Shown: positions 1 through 9,759 of the stretch, one piece after another
How the letters are laid out: the number at the start of each line of letters is the position of its first letter
Numbering within the stretch: position 1 is the stretch's first letter
Assembly: GCA_003427395.1 (NCBI GenBank)
Contig: BFEA01000111.1
Coordinates: forward strand, 739,810-780,160
DNA length: 40,351 nucleotides
Source of the DNA: Chara braunii
Taxonomy: Eukaryota; Streptophyta; Charophyceae; Charales; Characeae
Direction of reading: 5' to 3'
The notes under the pieces: generated by a model
The model's database searches: none
What the model was told of the DNA's origin: nothing
The model's input: only the letters and a program-made list of their open reading frames with translations
Position numbers and translations under genes: made by a program

Positions 1-29
<29 letters not shown>
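1..29. repeat. (CA)n microsatellite at the window edge
   Basis: The window opens inside an uninterrupted CA dinucleotide run, so the full tract length is unknown. A second, longer CA tract lies at 748-828. Confidence 0.95.
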
Positions 30-32
<3 letters not shown>

Positions 33-218
33 TTCTCGTGTCTATTGATGGGAAGTGCCACCTGCTGGAAACTGGGTCCAGCGTCCCATGAACATTGTGA
101 ATAAAGCACCAACCGGGACCCCACACACACACACTCTTCGAGTTGTGCATAGTGAACATGACAAAACATACATACAGCATAATCACTACCTACCCTTTCC
201 GAACCACATAAACAAACG

Positions 219-728
219 AACTACGGGCTGCGCACCCGTGCCCTCACGGTAAGTCAATTCACATGCCCTCACTTGTTTTTGGGGTCCGCTTCTACCCGAG
301 GACCGGTCGAACGCCTCCCACTTCTTTTTGGGGTCCACTTCCACCCGAGGACCGGTCCTTCGTTTTTCCAAAAGTCCCGGTTCTACTAGAGCTAGCTGTA
401 GGTAGTCCACAATTTTGGCAAGGACCGGTCCCCCAATTTTTTTTGCCCCCTAAGAATCCACTTTGCGTCCTGGTCGCCCTTTGCCAAAAATGCGACACCT
501 TGACACAGACGCGGAAGCCCACTATACCGCAGCCTAAGGGCTGCAAATATTTTGAAACGGCATGGGGGCCGCAAGTCCTTGAAATTCAAATATGAAACGG
601 CGTGGACCCAGACCTACAGCCTCATGCCCAGCCCACCCACTTCGGCCCAATCGGCCTAGTCACTGTTCTGGATGATTTTGTCTGAATCTGGAAGCGGTTA
701 TGAGCCAGATTCAGAAACAGAGATGTTA

Positions 729-815
<87 letters not shown>

Positions 816-896
816 TACACACACACAAGGCCTCGCCACAGCCAAAACGAAACAAACTACGGGTTGCGCACCCGTGCCCTCACGGTAAGTCAATAT
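219..896. repeat. Direct-repeat pairs flanking the left edge of element 1
   Basis: A segment of about 40 bp containing the imperfect hairpin ACGGGTTGCGCACCCGT occurs at about 219-256 and again at about 856-894 with one or two differences. The second copy abuts the recognisable start of the element 1 5' LTR. A second pair, about 38 bp at 272-309 and 321-358 (period 49), starts with CTTnTTTTTGGGGTCC. I see no gene between 1 and 893. The repeats may be remains of an older mobile element; this is unproven. Confidence 0.6.
729..828. repeat. Compound (TC)n(CA)n microsatellite
   Basis: About 20 bp of TC repeats run directly into a CA tract of about 80 bp, broken near 811-818 by two ATAC units. All apparent ORFs across it are repeat translations. 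Confidence 0.95.
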
Positions 897-2054
897 GCCT
901 CGTGGAAAGTCTGAGGGCCACAAGCCGCACTCAAACCCAGGCCAAAGGGGGGGGAAACACCCCACTAAAAGATTCAAGGCCTAGACGAGATATAGTTGAC
1001 CAAGCCAACTATCGGACTACCCAATAATCAAAGTCAAAGTGTACCTAGCCCAGGCCGTCGGCCAGACACACAGATTTGTTTGTATGCAGGTACCCAAACA
1101 GTATCAGGGCGAAGGGGAGTTCTGCAATTGTAAATGATCCAGGCCCTCGACTGTGAGTCAATCTGTACGACTGTGGGAAGAGGACCAGAGGCCAGATAAC
1201 CTCGTCCAAGGTTACAAAAGAAGGGGTCTCCGGGTGGTCAACTTTCGGTCTTTCAGTCTTGCTATGCTGCTTGAACGCTGGCTCGACTATGACTGGTCGC
1301 TGACATTGATGTTGGCATGACGCTGGCAAGACGCTGGCTGGACGCTGGCTGTGTGCAAACACTGTGGACGACGACGCGGATTGTGACAGCATGCTGGCGC
1401 TCTCTGCATTGTGCGCCAAGCATTGCTGACGTGGCGCTGCCACCTGTCTTTTATGGCGCAGGCCACTTGTCTACATTGTTGATGTGGTGCAGGCCACTTG
1501 TTTACATTGCTGATGTGGCGCTGCTCTCTGTTTACATGGGACTGTTGACATGGCGCGGCCACCTGTCTACGTTGCATTGTTGACATGGCGCTGCCACCTG
1601 TCTCTACTGCCGACGTGGCATTGGCCACGCTGTCTACATGAGGTGACTAGTTGCGATAATGAGGAGATCGGGATGTGTGGACGATTGGGATACGGGATAC
1701 TTACCTGAGTCTGACACCGATATTGTAAGCTGCTTCGTTGTCTTCATGGGAGAGTAGTGCCACGTGACACTTTTGTGTGAACGGGACTTATCAGGCTTGT
1801 TACTACTATTGATTGATGACATGGAGGCGAGGGGAAGCCCGGGGAAGAAGTGGGAGTTGATTGGACTATTCTTGTGTGGTCATTGTATACTCTTCCACCT
1901 TCTCTCTTGTCTATTTTCCCTCCACTCTCTTCGTCTATTGGTAACGAGATACTATTGCAAATATCACTTCACGATTAACTGGAGACTTTGTGCAGATCTG
2001 AGTCTACTTGGTCTTGACATCTGATGAGTATCTGCCAGACTCGGTTCATTGCAA
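894..2054 (+). repeat. 5' LTR of element 1
   Basis: It is alignable along its length with 8417-9535, beginning with TATGCCTCGTGGAAAG. It ends about two bases before the primer-binding site, near TTCATTGCA. The U3 TATA box seen in the 3' copy is here TACAAAAG (1213-1220), a C-for-T difference that would weaken the promoter. A degenerate array of about 31-bp units (GATGTGGCGCAGGCCACTTG type) lies at about 1450-1620. The left boundary is uncertain: the 3' copy may begin at TGTTGTATGCC, which is not matched here. Confidence 0.8.
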
Positions 2055-2056
2055 TT

Positions 2057-2068
2057 TGGTATCAGAGC
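2057..2068 (+). other. Primer-binding site of element 1 (initiator tRNA-Met type)
   Basis: TGGTATCAGAGC is the classical plant retrotransposon primer-binding site, complementary to the 3' end of initiator tRNA-Met. It lies just inside the 5' LTR end, fixing element orientation (+) and the LTR boundary. Confidence 0.9.
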
Positions 2069-2932
2069 ATACTCCTTCATCGCAATCTGTTGTCAGGTGC
2101 TGATGTGGCACCCGGGTAAGTGGGAGGTGCCCCATGTGCAAAACCAAATGCGTTTATTAATGCGCGCGGTAAAAATTGCAAGTCTAGGCATTGTATTGTT
2201 GCATATGCGAGCAGCCTCCCTCGAAGATGATAACGTGGTTGCATTGAAGATCTCAAGATATCGGCGAGAGCTCGTTGGGAACACGCTGGCGTGGCCCTGG
2301 TCAAGAGATTGGGACCGCTGATGTGGCGCATTGCTTTTACCTGCTGTTGAGCGCCGCATGTTTTCTGACGTGGCATACCAGTGTGTGTGTGTCGCAGACA
2401 TGTATTGATAACGTAGCATCCTCCCCCCGTACACCTTTCGATCTTTGACGTTGACGTGGCAGATCTGCTGCGTTGGCATGCCAGGGGTGACACGTGGCAT
2501 GCCTATTAAGCTGTTGTAGTGAAACTTTGTAATGTGCACTCGTTGCTGACAGACCGTAGGGCTTCATGATTGTTGTAGTGTCGAGTGCTGACTGGTGTTG
2601 ATTGCATTGTTTCTGCAGATGGNACAACCGAAAGAATAGGGAAGCTAACCATTGATTGTGTTGTTGTGTTGGCTCTCTACTCACCTGTTGGTTGTNTGTG
2701 GTTGTTGTGCATACTTANGAGTGTGCTGTTGTCTTGATCACAGTGGTCGTGGCTTCCGTACCTGTAGTTGTAGGACGCCATCACAAAGAACANACNACAA
2801 AGCTAGAACTTAGAAAATAATTGAAAACTTGTTTCTTCTTGATTATTTCTTGTTGTAAGAGTTGTGTGAGCTGTGAAATTTATTTTTTGTCTTTGATTTT
2901 GTTTATTGTGCAACAAATACACGTGGGGAAAA

Positions 2933-3502
2933 ATGAATTCTCTCTTAAAATATATGCGTGCCGCCGTCTTGACGCGGTTCATTCCTCTTCTTTTCTTCCC
3001 TATCCCTCTCATGGTCTATGTTGATGCCGAAGGGGGAGAATTGAAAACTCGTGGTCAGATTGAAGGAAAAAGGCAAACTTTAAAGGGCCTTCTTCGAAAA
3101 TTGCCGGGTAAGATACACGGTGCTGGTCAAGAAGCTGAACAACATGTTTACAGACAGCTCAACCTGCGAGCTGCAGAAGGTGAACTGGATGCCGCTGAAA
3201 CTGTTGTTCAGATGATGGAAACCGGACAACGAGTCAAAGAACTCATTAGACAAGGGCGTATTGCTCTTGACTGGTTTGTCGCCGAGCATTTTGAAAGAAT
3301 AAACCAAAGAGGAAAGGAAAAAGAAGAAGAGAAGAAAGAGGAAAGAGAAGAAAGAAAGGAATTGTCTGTAGAGATAATGAAGAAAAATATCAGACAATTA
3401 GAAAAATCTCTAGCAGATGGTAGAAGAAAGATTGAAGAGTACCAAAGGAGAAAAGAAGAAAAAGAACAGCAAGAGAAAATGCTGGAAGAAATAAGAGAGT
3501 GA
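2933..3502 (+). CDS. Coiled-coil ORF in the gag leader region of element 1
   Basis: The open frame encodes about 189 residues from the ATG at 2933 to a stop at 3500-3502. The N-terminal 30 residues contain a hydrophobic stretch (roughly residues 8-28, LTRFIPLLFFPIPLMVY). The rest is very rich in Lys, Glu, Arg and Gln with long heptad-like runs, indicating an extended alpha-helical coiled coil. It lies between the primer-binding site and the recognisable gag core, and further charged ORFs (3518-3742) follow almost immediately. It is probably the N-terminal part of Gag, where coiled coils can drive multimerisation. A separate accessory ORF is possible. It is intact although the downstream pol is wrecked. 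I do not recognise a named family, so the function is inferred from position only. Confidence 0.5.
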   Translation: MNSLLKYMRAAVLTRFIPLLFFPIPLMVYVDAEGGELKTRGQIEGKRQTLKGLLRKLPGKIHGAGQEAEQHVYRQLNLRAAEGELDAAETVVQMMETGQRVKELIRQGRIALDWFVAEHFERINQRGKEKEEEKKEEREERKELSVEIMKKNIRQLEKSLADGRRKIEEYQRRKEEKEQQEKMLEEIRE

Positions 3503-3517
3503 TTTCACTTTGAGGAA

Positions 3518-4623
3518 GTGGAGACTGATCTCTCATTTGTATTGCAATCTATCATGGCCTACCTTGTTCATCTCGAAAGAAAGATACACACTAACACCGT
3601 CTCATCGGATATTATGATGAGACTGATGAAGGGAAAAAATAACGTAAGTATTGAGGAGGAGACGAAGGGGGAAGAAAGGAAACCACCCCAAGAGAAACTC
3701 GTGAAAGATGCAATGCGGAAGGTAGAGAAACCCAGAACCTAGAAGAAAGAATCCGAGGAACCTGTAGAGAAGAAAGAAAGACCCATCGAAAAGAGAACCG
3801 GTAGAGAAGAAAGAAAGACCCATCGAAAAGAAAGAAGAACCGGTGAAAGAAACAGAAAAACAAAAAAAGAAAGAAAATGTCAAGATGAAACTGCCATTTA
3901 CAAACAACAACAAGAAAGATGAACACTTGTTATTGTGGATCGTTGAGATTCAGACTTATTGTGGGACTGCACCCGTCGAGCCTGAGAGTCAGGTCGCTTT
4001 CTCTACGTCATGTCTGGGGGGAGTGGCGAAGGAGTGGGTGTTGCCCGAAACCAATGCTGACAGCTTCGAAGATTTGGGTGAGTGGGCTAAGACCCTCAAC
4101 CTCAAGTAATTTCTCCAAAAGATAAATAAGAGATTTTTGGACAAGATAACGACTGATAAGGCCTTTGATGAACTTACCATGATAGGGCAGAANCGTTGGT
4201 CTTTCGTTGATGCATTGTCTCGTGAAGTGGATTGTCTTTTGCAGGTACCTGGACTGAACCTACAGGACAATCAGGTATTGTATATCTACTCATGTGCTTT
4301 GCCCGAGCTGATTCACGAACAACTTGTGACCGAGGCCAAGTCTGGATAACTATCGACAGTTTTGAGATCTCGCTCTCCAACGAGAGCAAATGATCGCACA
4401 GGTGAAAGGTTCCTATGCTTCGGTTGTAAAGTCTGGACCGGTTGGTGGGTACGGTGAGCGGATCCTTTGGTGGCAAAAACGCCAAGACCATATGCTTGTT
4501 GTATTTGGCGATGATACCGTAGAAAAGTCACCCTTCAAGGAATCTGAGGGAGGAGGTGGTACGAGCAGCAGTGAGTTTGGGAAGGGTGACGTCACTGCTG
4601 TCATGACCAACAAGGGAGGCTAG
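3518..4623 (+). pseudogene. gag: Gag core of element 1 (broken)
   Basis: The segment 3843-4109 contains a retrotransposon Gag-type sequence (LPFTNNNKKDEHLLLWIVEI, then GGVAKEWVLPETNADSFEDL). It continues past a TAA at 4107-4109 into FLQKINKRF and the 4137-4349 frame, and on through 4390-4623. Stops at 4107-4109, 4347-4349 and 4621-4623 interrupt what was one reading frame. The first and last sit where Gln codons would fit (CAA to TAA, CAG to TAG). The family forms the virus-like particle that packages element RNA. The 3518-3742 ORF upstream is Lys/Glu-rich and links the coiled-coil ORF to the core. Confidence 0.75.
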
Positions 4624-4749
4624 AGTCAGTGGAAGAAGAAGAGGAGGTCACGCTCATTCCCTGAGCATCCCGACATTGCGTTCGGGAACCCATGGGAGAA
4701 AATGAATATGACACTGTAGGAATGACAGTCCAAGATGGACAATCGCCAA

Positions 4750-4791
4750 TGCCTCAAGTGTGGCACTCTGGGGCATGTGATAGCCTNATGC
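4750..4791 (+). pseudogene. CCHC zinc knuckle of element 1 Gag
   Basis: The frame reads CLKCGTLGHVIAxC, matching the retroviral/retrotransposon nucleocapsid motif C-X2-C-X4-H-X4-C. One ambiguous base (N at 4787) precedes the last Cys. The motif binds element RNA in family members. It lies in a different frame from the 4692-5069 open frame, so a frameshift separates it from the rest of gag-pol. Confidence 0.85.
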
Positions 4792-5068
4792 CCACTTATC
4801 AAGAACCCAAAAGCGAGCAACCAGTAGGAGTAGCATCTGCTCCTTCTGAGTCGAAGGGTTTAGACCAAGACAAAGGCAAGGCGCCTACAACCCNTTCTAA
4901 CCTTTCGANTCTCAAAGNACAGGATGACTTTTCTTCGGCCCATCGTCCAGAGCACCTTGACACANCCCTTTGCTCTGTCTCACTGGACGATTCCTTTCAC
5001 GAACTCGATAATGAACTGATAGCATTCGGAGTTCGTGGGCTAAGAAAGCAAAGACCAAAGGTGAACTA

Positions 5069-5355
5069 ATGATNGCAGATATTGAGACGACGCACACGCA
5101 AGTAAGTGCACTATTAGATCCAGAATCGACGCGGTCTTACATCTCAGAGAAGGCAATTCACAAATTGCATCTGGGAATGAAGGTAAAGAATTTCCCTCGA
5201 CCTATTACGTCTATACTGGCTGACAAAAGCACGATCAATGTCTCTCAATACGTCGATCTCGTTAAATGTTATTTAAGGACGAAGGAAGGTAAAAAAATTC
5301 TACACGAGATATCCTTCTGATTGAAAAAAACCTCCCTTTCGACATAATTCTGGGA
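5069..5355 (+). pseudogene. Aspartic protease remnant of element 1
   Basis: The frame contains the gypsy protease signature region SALLDPESTRSYIS. The active-site triad, normally D-T/S-G, reads D-P-E (5117-5125), which needs a Ser-to-Pro-type change and a Gly-to-Glu change (GGA to GAA). The downstream FDIILGMDWH motif typical of these proteases runs across 5340-5364. The catalytic loop cannot be functional as read. The family cleaves Gag-Pol into its mature parts. Confidence 0.75.
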
Positions 5356-6319
5356 ATGGATTGGCACGATGAAGCCGGCCCAGAGGTAAGATTCAGGGAG
5401 AAAATTGTCAAACTAAAGGACAAAAAGTTTGAAACTCGAGCAATAAAGTTATACCATAGGTCTGACTCTGACTCTACTTTGTTTTTCTGTTGTATGAGTT
5501 ACTCAACTTTCCGATCGATGGTAGTGAAAAAGAAGTTGGATCGGAAGGTGATGATGATGCTTGTTAAGCGAGTGGGTGAATGTTCCTCATCCTATCCACC
5601 TTCTATCAAAAAACTTCTCAACGAGTATAAAGACTTGCAAACTGAGCCAACGGGAATTACTGAGCGTGCTATCAAGCACACCATCGAGATTATTCCTGAA
5701 AGCAAAATTCCCAAGGGTCCTATTTGCCGAATGTCTCCTAGGGAATTTAATGAAGTATGGAAACAGTTGCAAAAACTTATTGACAAGGGATGAATTCGCC
5801 CTAGCTCCTCTCCTTATGGTGCTCCTGTCTCATTCATGCCCAAAAAGGAAGGTGAACTACGATTATGTATTGATTATTGAGGGTTGAACTCCGTCAAAAA
5901 ATACGAAACCACTTCCACGCATTGACGACCTGTTGGACCAGTTGCAAGGCTGCAAGTATTTTAGTAAGATTGATCTTAAGTCAGGGCACCATCAGATCGA
6001 GGTGGCTATTGAAGATCAACATAAGACGACTTTTCGAATCAGGTATGGTCACTACGAGTTCGTGGTTATGCCATTCGGATTGACTAACACACCTGTGACC
6101 TTTCAAAGCTCAATGAATGAGTTATTTCGTCAATGGCTTGACCAGTTCGTAGTAGTATATTTCAATGATATTCTAGTATACAGTAAGACATTAGAAGAAC
6201 ATGAAAAACATCTACAAATGATCTTGCAGAAGTTGCGCGATGACAACTTCAAATNGAATCCTAAAAANNTTGACTTCACTAAGGCTACTTATAATAAGCG
6301 AGGAGGACTAAGACCTTAG
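5356..6319 (+). pseudogene. Reverse transcriptase of element 1 (inactive)
   Basis: RT motifs appear in order: [47 protein letters not shown], then [11 protein letters not shown]. The catalytic box YxDD is YFND (6158-6169): the first Asp codon is AAT instead of GAT, a G-to-A change removing a metal-binding residue. Stops at 5791-5793 (after DKG, where family members have Trp) and 5878-5880 (in CIDYRGLN, where Arg is expected) are both TGA. The segment after 6250 contains several N bases and degenerates before the [15 protein letters not shown] motif near 6374-6430. Confidence 0.85.
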
Positions 6320-6373
6320 GAAAAAAATATAACAACAATCCGAGATTGACCCGAACCAAAGAATATAACTGAG

Positions 6374-6940
6374 TTAAGATCTTTCCTCGGACTTGCTAGC
6401 TATTATAGAAAGTTCGTCAGAAATTTCTCCTTGATAGCTGCNCCTATACAAAGATTACTGAAAAAAGAAAAACCTTGGTTGNGGGACAAGGATTGTGAGT
6501 CGTTATTCAAAAAATTGAAGTATGTTATGACTCACTACCCCGTCTTAAAGATTGCTGATCGTTCTGTNCCTTTCATTGTCACGACCGACGCAAGTGGGTA
6601 TGNAATTGGGGNTGTGCTACAACAGGACGACGGTAAGGGATATAGGCCTATTGAGTTTATGTCCAGGAGACTCCCGTAAGAGAAAGTGGCTAACTCCACC
6701 TATGAAAGAGAATTGTATGCCTTAGTTGCTACACTNGACAACTGGAAACACTACTTGTTAGGGAGNCACTTCACTGTCTACTCTGATCACTCTACTTTGA
6801 AGTGGATCAAGACTCATCCTAGACTCTCTGACGAACTAGTTAGATGACCCGCTTTCATTGACACCTTTGACTTTGAGTTGAAAACAATCAAAGGTAAGTC
6901 TAATGTGGTTGCGAATGCTTTGTCCAAGCATGTAGACTTC
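6374..6940 (+). pseudogene. RNase H domain of element 1
   Basis: After the RT connection segment ([16 protein letters not shown]), the frame carries the RNase H motif [10 protein letters not shown] (catalytic Asp), then YERELYALVATLDNWKHYLL (catalytic Glu) and FTVYSDHSTLKWI (catalytic Asp). It ends with GKSNVVANALSK. Interruptions are TAA at 6677-6679 (a Gln codon fits) and TGA at 6845-6847 (a Trp codon fits). The family degrades the RNA strand during reverse transcription. The three catalytic acids are still visible, but the stops prevent a continuous protein. Confidence 0.8.
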
Positions 6941-7960
6941 TTTGAAACTATTATCTCTTACCTCGATATTGGAAACGAACTGAAGGAACAAATCCATAAG
7001 GGTTATGGGAGTGATCCTATTTGGAGCCCTATCATTGAAACTTCACGAAAGAACCCAGAGTTGTTTCTTGAATATCGAATGGCTGATGACTTACTCTTCT
7101 TTCTGGATAAAATCGAAGAAAGATTGTGTGTTCCTCACCAAGAACCAATCAAAAGCTAAATCGTTGAGAAATGCCATGATGCGAACGAACACTTTGGTTT
7201 TAAGAAGATGTATGCTGATTTGAGAGAGTGCTTTGAATGAAAAGGAATGAAGGAAGATGTTCTAACCTATGCGCGAACTTGTCTTATCTGTCAAAGGAAC
7301 AAACCCTTACATGAGAATGCGATGGGACTACTGAGACCGCTGCCAATTCCAAGTGAGTCAGGTGAATCCATTTCCATTGACTTCTTGAGTCTTACTAAGA
7401 GTCGAAATGACAACAGTCAGGTAATGGTCATTGTAGATAGATTCTCAAAGTATGCTATGTTCATTCCTTTGCCTGCTGAAGCTAGAACCGAACTAGTCAT
7501 CCATAAGTTTCATATGTGATGGGTCTCTGAGTATGGATTCTCCAAAACCATCATCTCTGATAGAGATGTTCGGTTCACTAGTCTACAATGGCAAAAGTTG
7601 ATGGAAGTCTATGGGACCAGGTTGGCCATGTCATCAGGCAGACATACTGGCACGAATGGCCAAACCGAGAAAATGAACCGTCTTTACCAACAACTTTTGC
7701 GAATGTATGTCTGACCTGATCAGATAGATTGGGATGAGAACTTGCCTAAAATTGTTAGTGCCNATAATAANAGTATACATATTGTTAAAGNTAGAATGCC
7801 TAATGCACTGCATAAAGGATGAAAGCCCAGGCGTCCCATTGATGCATTAACAAGGGACCAGATTCAAAGGCTACACCTAGGTACGCGTGAATTCGTAGTT
7901 TTGTATGAAGAAGACATCAAGAAGGTTAAGGAAAACATTCAGAAAACCTAACTACAAATG
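6941..7960 (+). pseudogene. Integrase of element 1 (broken)
   Basis: The HHCC zinc domain is spread over 7165-7300 (CHDANEHFGFKKMYADL, then TCLICQRNK). The catalytic core follows: SISIDFLSL (first Asp), VIVDRFSKYAMFIPL, IISDRDVRFTS (second Asp) and NGQTEKMNRL (catalytic Glu). TGA stops at 7238-7240 (Trp expected), 7517-7519, 7712-7714 (Arg expected; elements 3 and 5 keep RPDQKDW) and 7820-7822 split the frame. The family inserts the element cDNA into the genome. All DDE residues survive in sequence but not in one frame. Confidence 0.85.
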
Positions 7961-7961
7961 A

Positions 7962-8358
7962 TTGAACAGGCTAATTTGCCAACCTTTCTACTATGGATCC
8001 TGGGAAGTTCTCAAGGTGATTGGAGATGCAGATGGACCTTCCTACCGCATAGATGTGCCTCCACACCTAAGGACATACCCTATCTTCCATGCGTCTAAGC
8101 TGCTACTCTATGTAGAAGGTGATAACTTTTCAAATAGACCATCTATGTTTCCACCCTCTATGAATGGAGGCTATGAAGTAGAAAAGATACTGGAACATGG
8201 CTATTTCTCTACAGGGTCGAGGAAGACCATAGAAGCAGTATAAGGTACAGTTCAAGTCCCAGCCTCCATCTGAAGCNAGATGGTTCAGTAGAAAAGAACT
8301 CCTACCTACTGCTCCTGACATCGTTGCTGCATATGAACGTGGGTTGAGTGAGAATTAA
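7962..8358 (+). pseudogene. Integrase C-terminal/chromodomain-like end of element 1
   Basis: The frame contains GPSYRIDVPPHLRTYPIFHASKL, the typical gypsy integrase tail, then MNGGYEVEKILEHGYFSTG, a degenerate chromodomain-like start. A frameshift near 8240 moves the rest into ARWFSRKELLPTAPDIVAAY, ending at TAA 8356-8358. Similar tails occur in elements 3, 4 and 5, so these belong to related lineages. In chromoviruses this region can guide integration into particular chromatin; whether that applies here is not known. Confidence 0.75.
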
Positions 8359-8734
8359 TGTATTTTTGCGATGNAACTNAAAAATTGGGTTTGCAGGAAT
8401 GCAATAACCCATGTTGTATGCCTCGTGGAAAGTTTGAGGGCCACAGGCCGCACTCAGACCCAGGCCAAAGGGGGGGAAAACACCCACGGAAAGATTCAAG
8501 GCCTGNACGAGATACAGTTGACTAAGTCAACTGTNGGACTACCCAACANTGAAAGTCAAAGTGTACCCAACCCAGACTGCCGGTCAAACTCAAACATTTG
8601 TTTGTATGCAGGTACCCAGACAGCATCAGGGCGAAGGGGAGTTCTACAACTGTACACGATCCAGGCCCTTGACTGTGGGTCAATTTGTACGATTATGGGA
8701 AAGGGACTGGAGGCCAGACAACCTCGTCCAAGGT

Positions 8735-8743
8735 TATAAAAGG
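8735..8743 (+). promoter_or_regulatory. TATA box in element 1 3' LTR
   Basis: TATAAAAGG sits in a conserved stretch about 320 bp into the LTR, a usual U3 promoter position. The 5' LTR equivalent (1213-1220) is mutated to TACAAAAG, so only the 3' copy would drive transcription, outwards into element 2. Confidence 0.55.
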
Positions 8744-8973
8744 AAGGGCCTCCGGGTGGTCAACATTCGGTCTTTCAGTCTTGCTATGCTGCTTGAATGC
8801 TGCCTCGACTATGACTGGTTGCTGGCATTGGTGTTGGCATGACGCTGGCAAGACGCTGGATGGGCGCTGTTTGTGCGCAGGCACTGTGGACGACGACATG
8901 AACTGTGACAGCATGATGGCGCTCTCTGCATTCTGCGTCAGGCATTGCTGACGTGGTGCTGCCACCTGTCTTT

Positions 8974-9128
8974 TGTGGCGCAGGCCACTTGTCTACATTG
9001 TTGATGTGGCGCAGGCCAGTTGTCTACATTGCCTATGTGGCGCAGACCAGTTGTCTACATTGCCTATGTGGCGCAGACCAGTTGTCTACATTGTCGACGT
9101 GGCGATGCCACCTGTCTCTACTGTTGAC
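8974..9128. repeat. 31-bp minisatellite inside the LTR
   Basis: Units starting TGTGGCGCAG recur at 8974, 9005, 9036, 9067 and (diverged) 9098, an exact 31-bp period. The 5' LTR has a less regular version at about 1450-1620. There are no spacers between units, so this is a tandem array and not a CRISPR. Confidence 0.9.
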
Positions 9129-9535
9129 GTGACATTGGCCACACTGCCTACATGAGGTGACTGGTTGTGACAAGGAGGAGATCGGGATCTGTGGACGATT
9201 GGGATATGGGATACTTACCTAAGTCTGACGTCGATATTGTACGTTGCTGGCTGTCTTTGTTGTCTCCACGAGAGAGTAGTGCCACGTGGCACTTGTGTGA
9301 ATGAGACTTATCAGGCTTGTTACTGTTATTGATTGATGACGTGGAGGCGAGGGGAAGCNCGAAGAAGAAGTGGGAGTTGATTGGACTATTCTTGTGTGGT
9401 CATTGTATACTCTTCCACCTTCTCCCTTGTCTATTCTCCCTCCACTCTCTTNGTCNATTGGTAACGAGATACTATTGCAGATATCACTTCATGATTAACT
9501 GGAGACTTTGTGCAGATCTGAGTCTACTTGGTCTC

Positions 9536-9759
9536 AAAATTTCTGGAAAATTTCGTTTTGCAAGTTCCTACCTCGGATTCCTTTTGAATTTCTCTCCAAG
9601 GCGTATTCTCGAATTAATCTCGAATAACTTTAATTAATTCAAATCAGAATTAATCTATTTTAATTATTGTTTGGCAAATTTTATTTTTTTGGAAATCATC
9701 TTCTTTGATAAATCAGTTGATGACGTTCTACTCTTGTAAATAGGACCCCCCCCCTGGGC
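9536..9759. other. AT-rich leader between element 1 and element 2 gag
   Basis: About 220 bp of AT-rich sequence with several AATTAATC-like motifs ends in TCTTGTAAATAGGACC and a C9 run just before the element 2 gag ATG. It could be the 3' part of a diverged element 2 5' LTR plus leader. I found no primer-binding site and no matching copy downstream of element 2. Confidence 0.35.

Larger units (their letters stand above)
894..9535 (+). mobile_element. Element 1: degenerate Ty3/gypsy LTR retrotransposon with both LTRs
   Basis: Similar direct repeats at 894-2054 and about 8412-9535 flank an internal region. It has a primer-binding site at 2057 and domains in the order gag, zinc knuckle, protease, RT, RNase H, integrase and C-terminal domain. 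That order is diagnostic of Ty3/gypsy (Metaviridae-type) elements. The two LTRs differ at many positions by eye, so the insertion is old. Pol is broken by many stops, the protease active-site triad is lost, and the RT YxDD motif reads YFND. The 3' LTR lacks about the last 45 bp of the 5' LTR and passes into element 2 sequence, suggesting truncation or nesting there. No target-site duplication could be recognised. Confidence 0.9.
8412..9535 (+). repeat. 3' LTR of element 1
   Basis: It resembles 894-2013 throughout. It keeps a TATA box (TATAAAAGG, 8735-8743) and a five-unit 31-bp minisatellite. Similarity with the 5' LTR stops at CTACTTGGTCT near 9535, about 45 bp short of the true LTR end. AT-rich sequence of unknown origin follows, suggesting truncation at or before insertion of element 2. 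Confidence 0.8.

Noticed and set aside
672-977. His/Thr and Cys/Val repeat proteins
   Set aside because: Translations of the CA/TC microsatellite.
8974-9128. Regular 31-bp repeats as a possible CRISPR array
   Set aside because: The units are contiguous with no spacers and lie inside a retrotransposon LTR.
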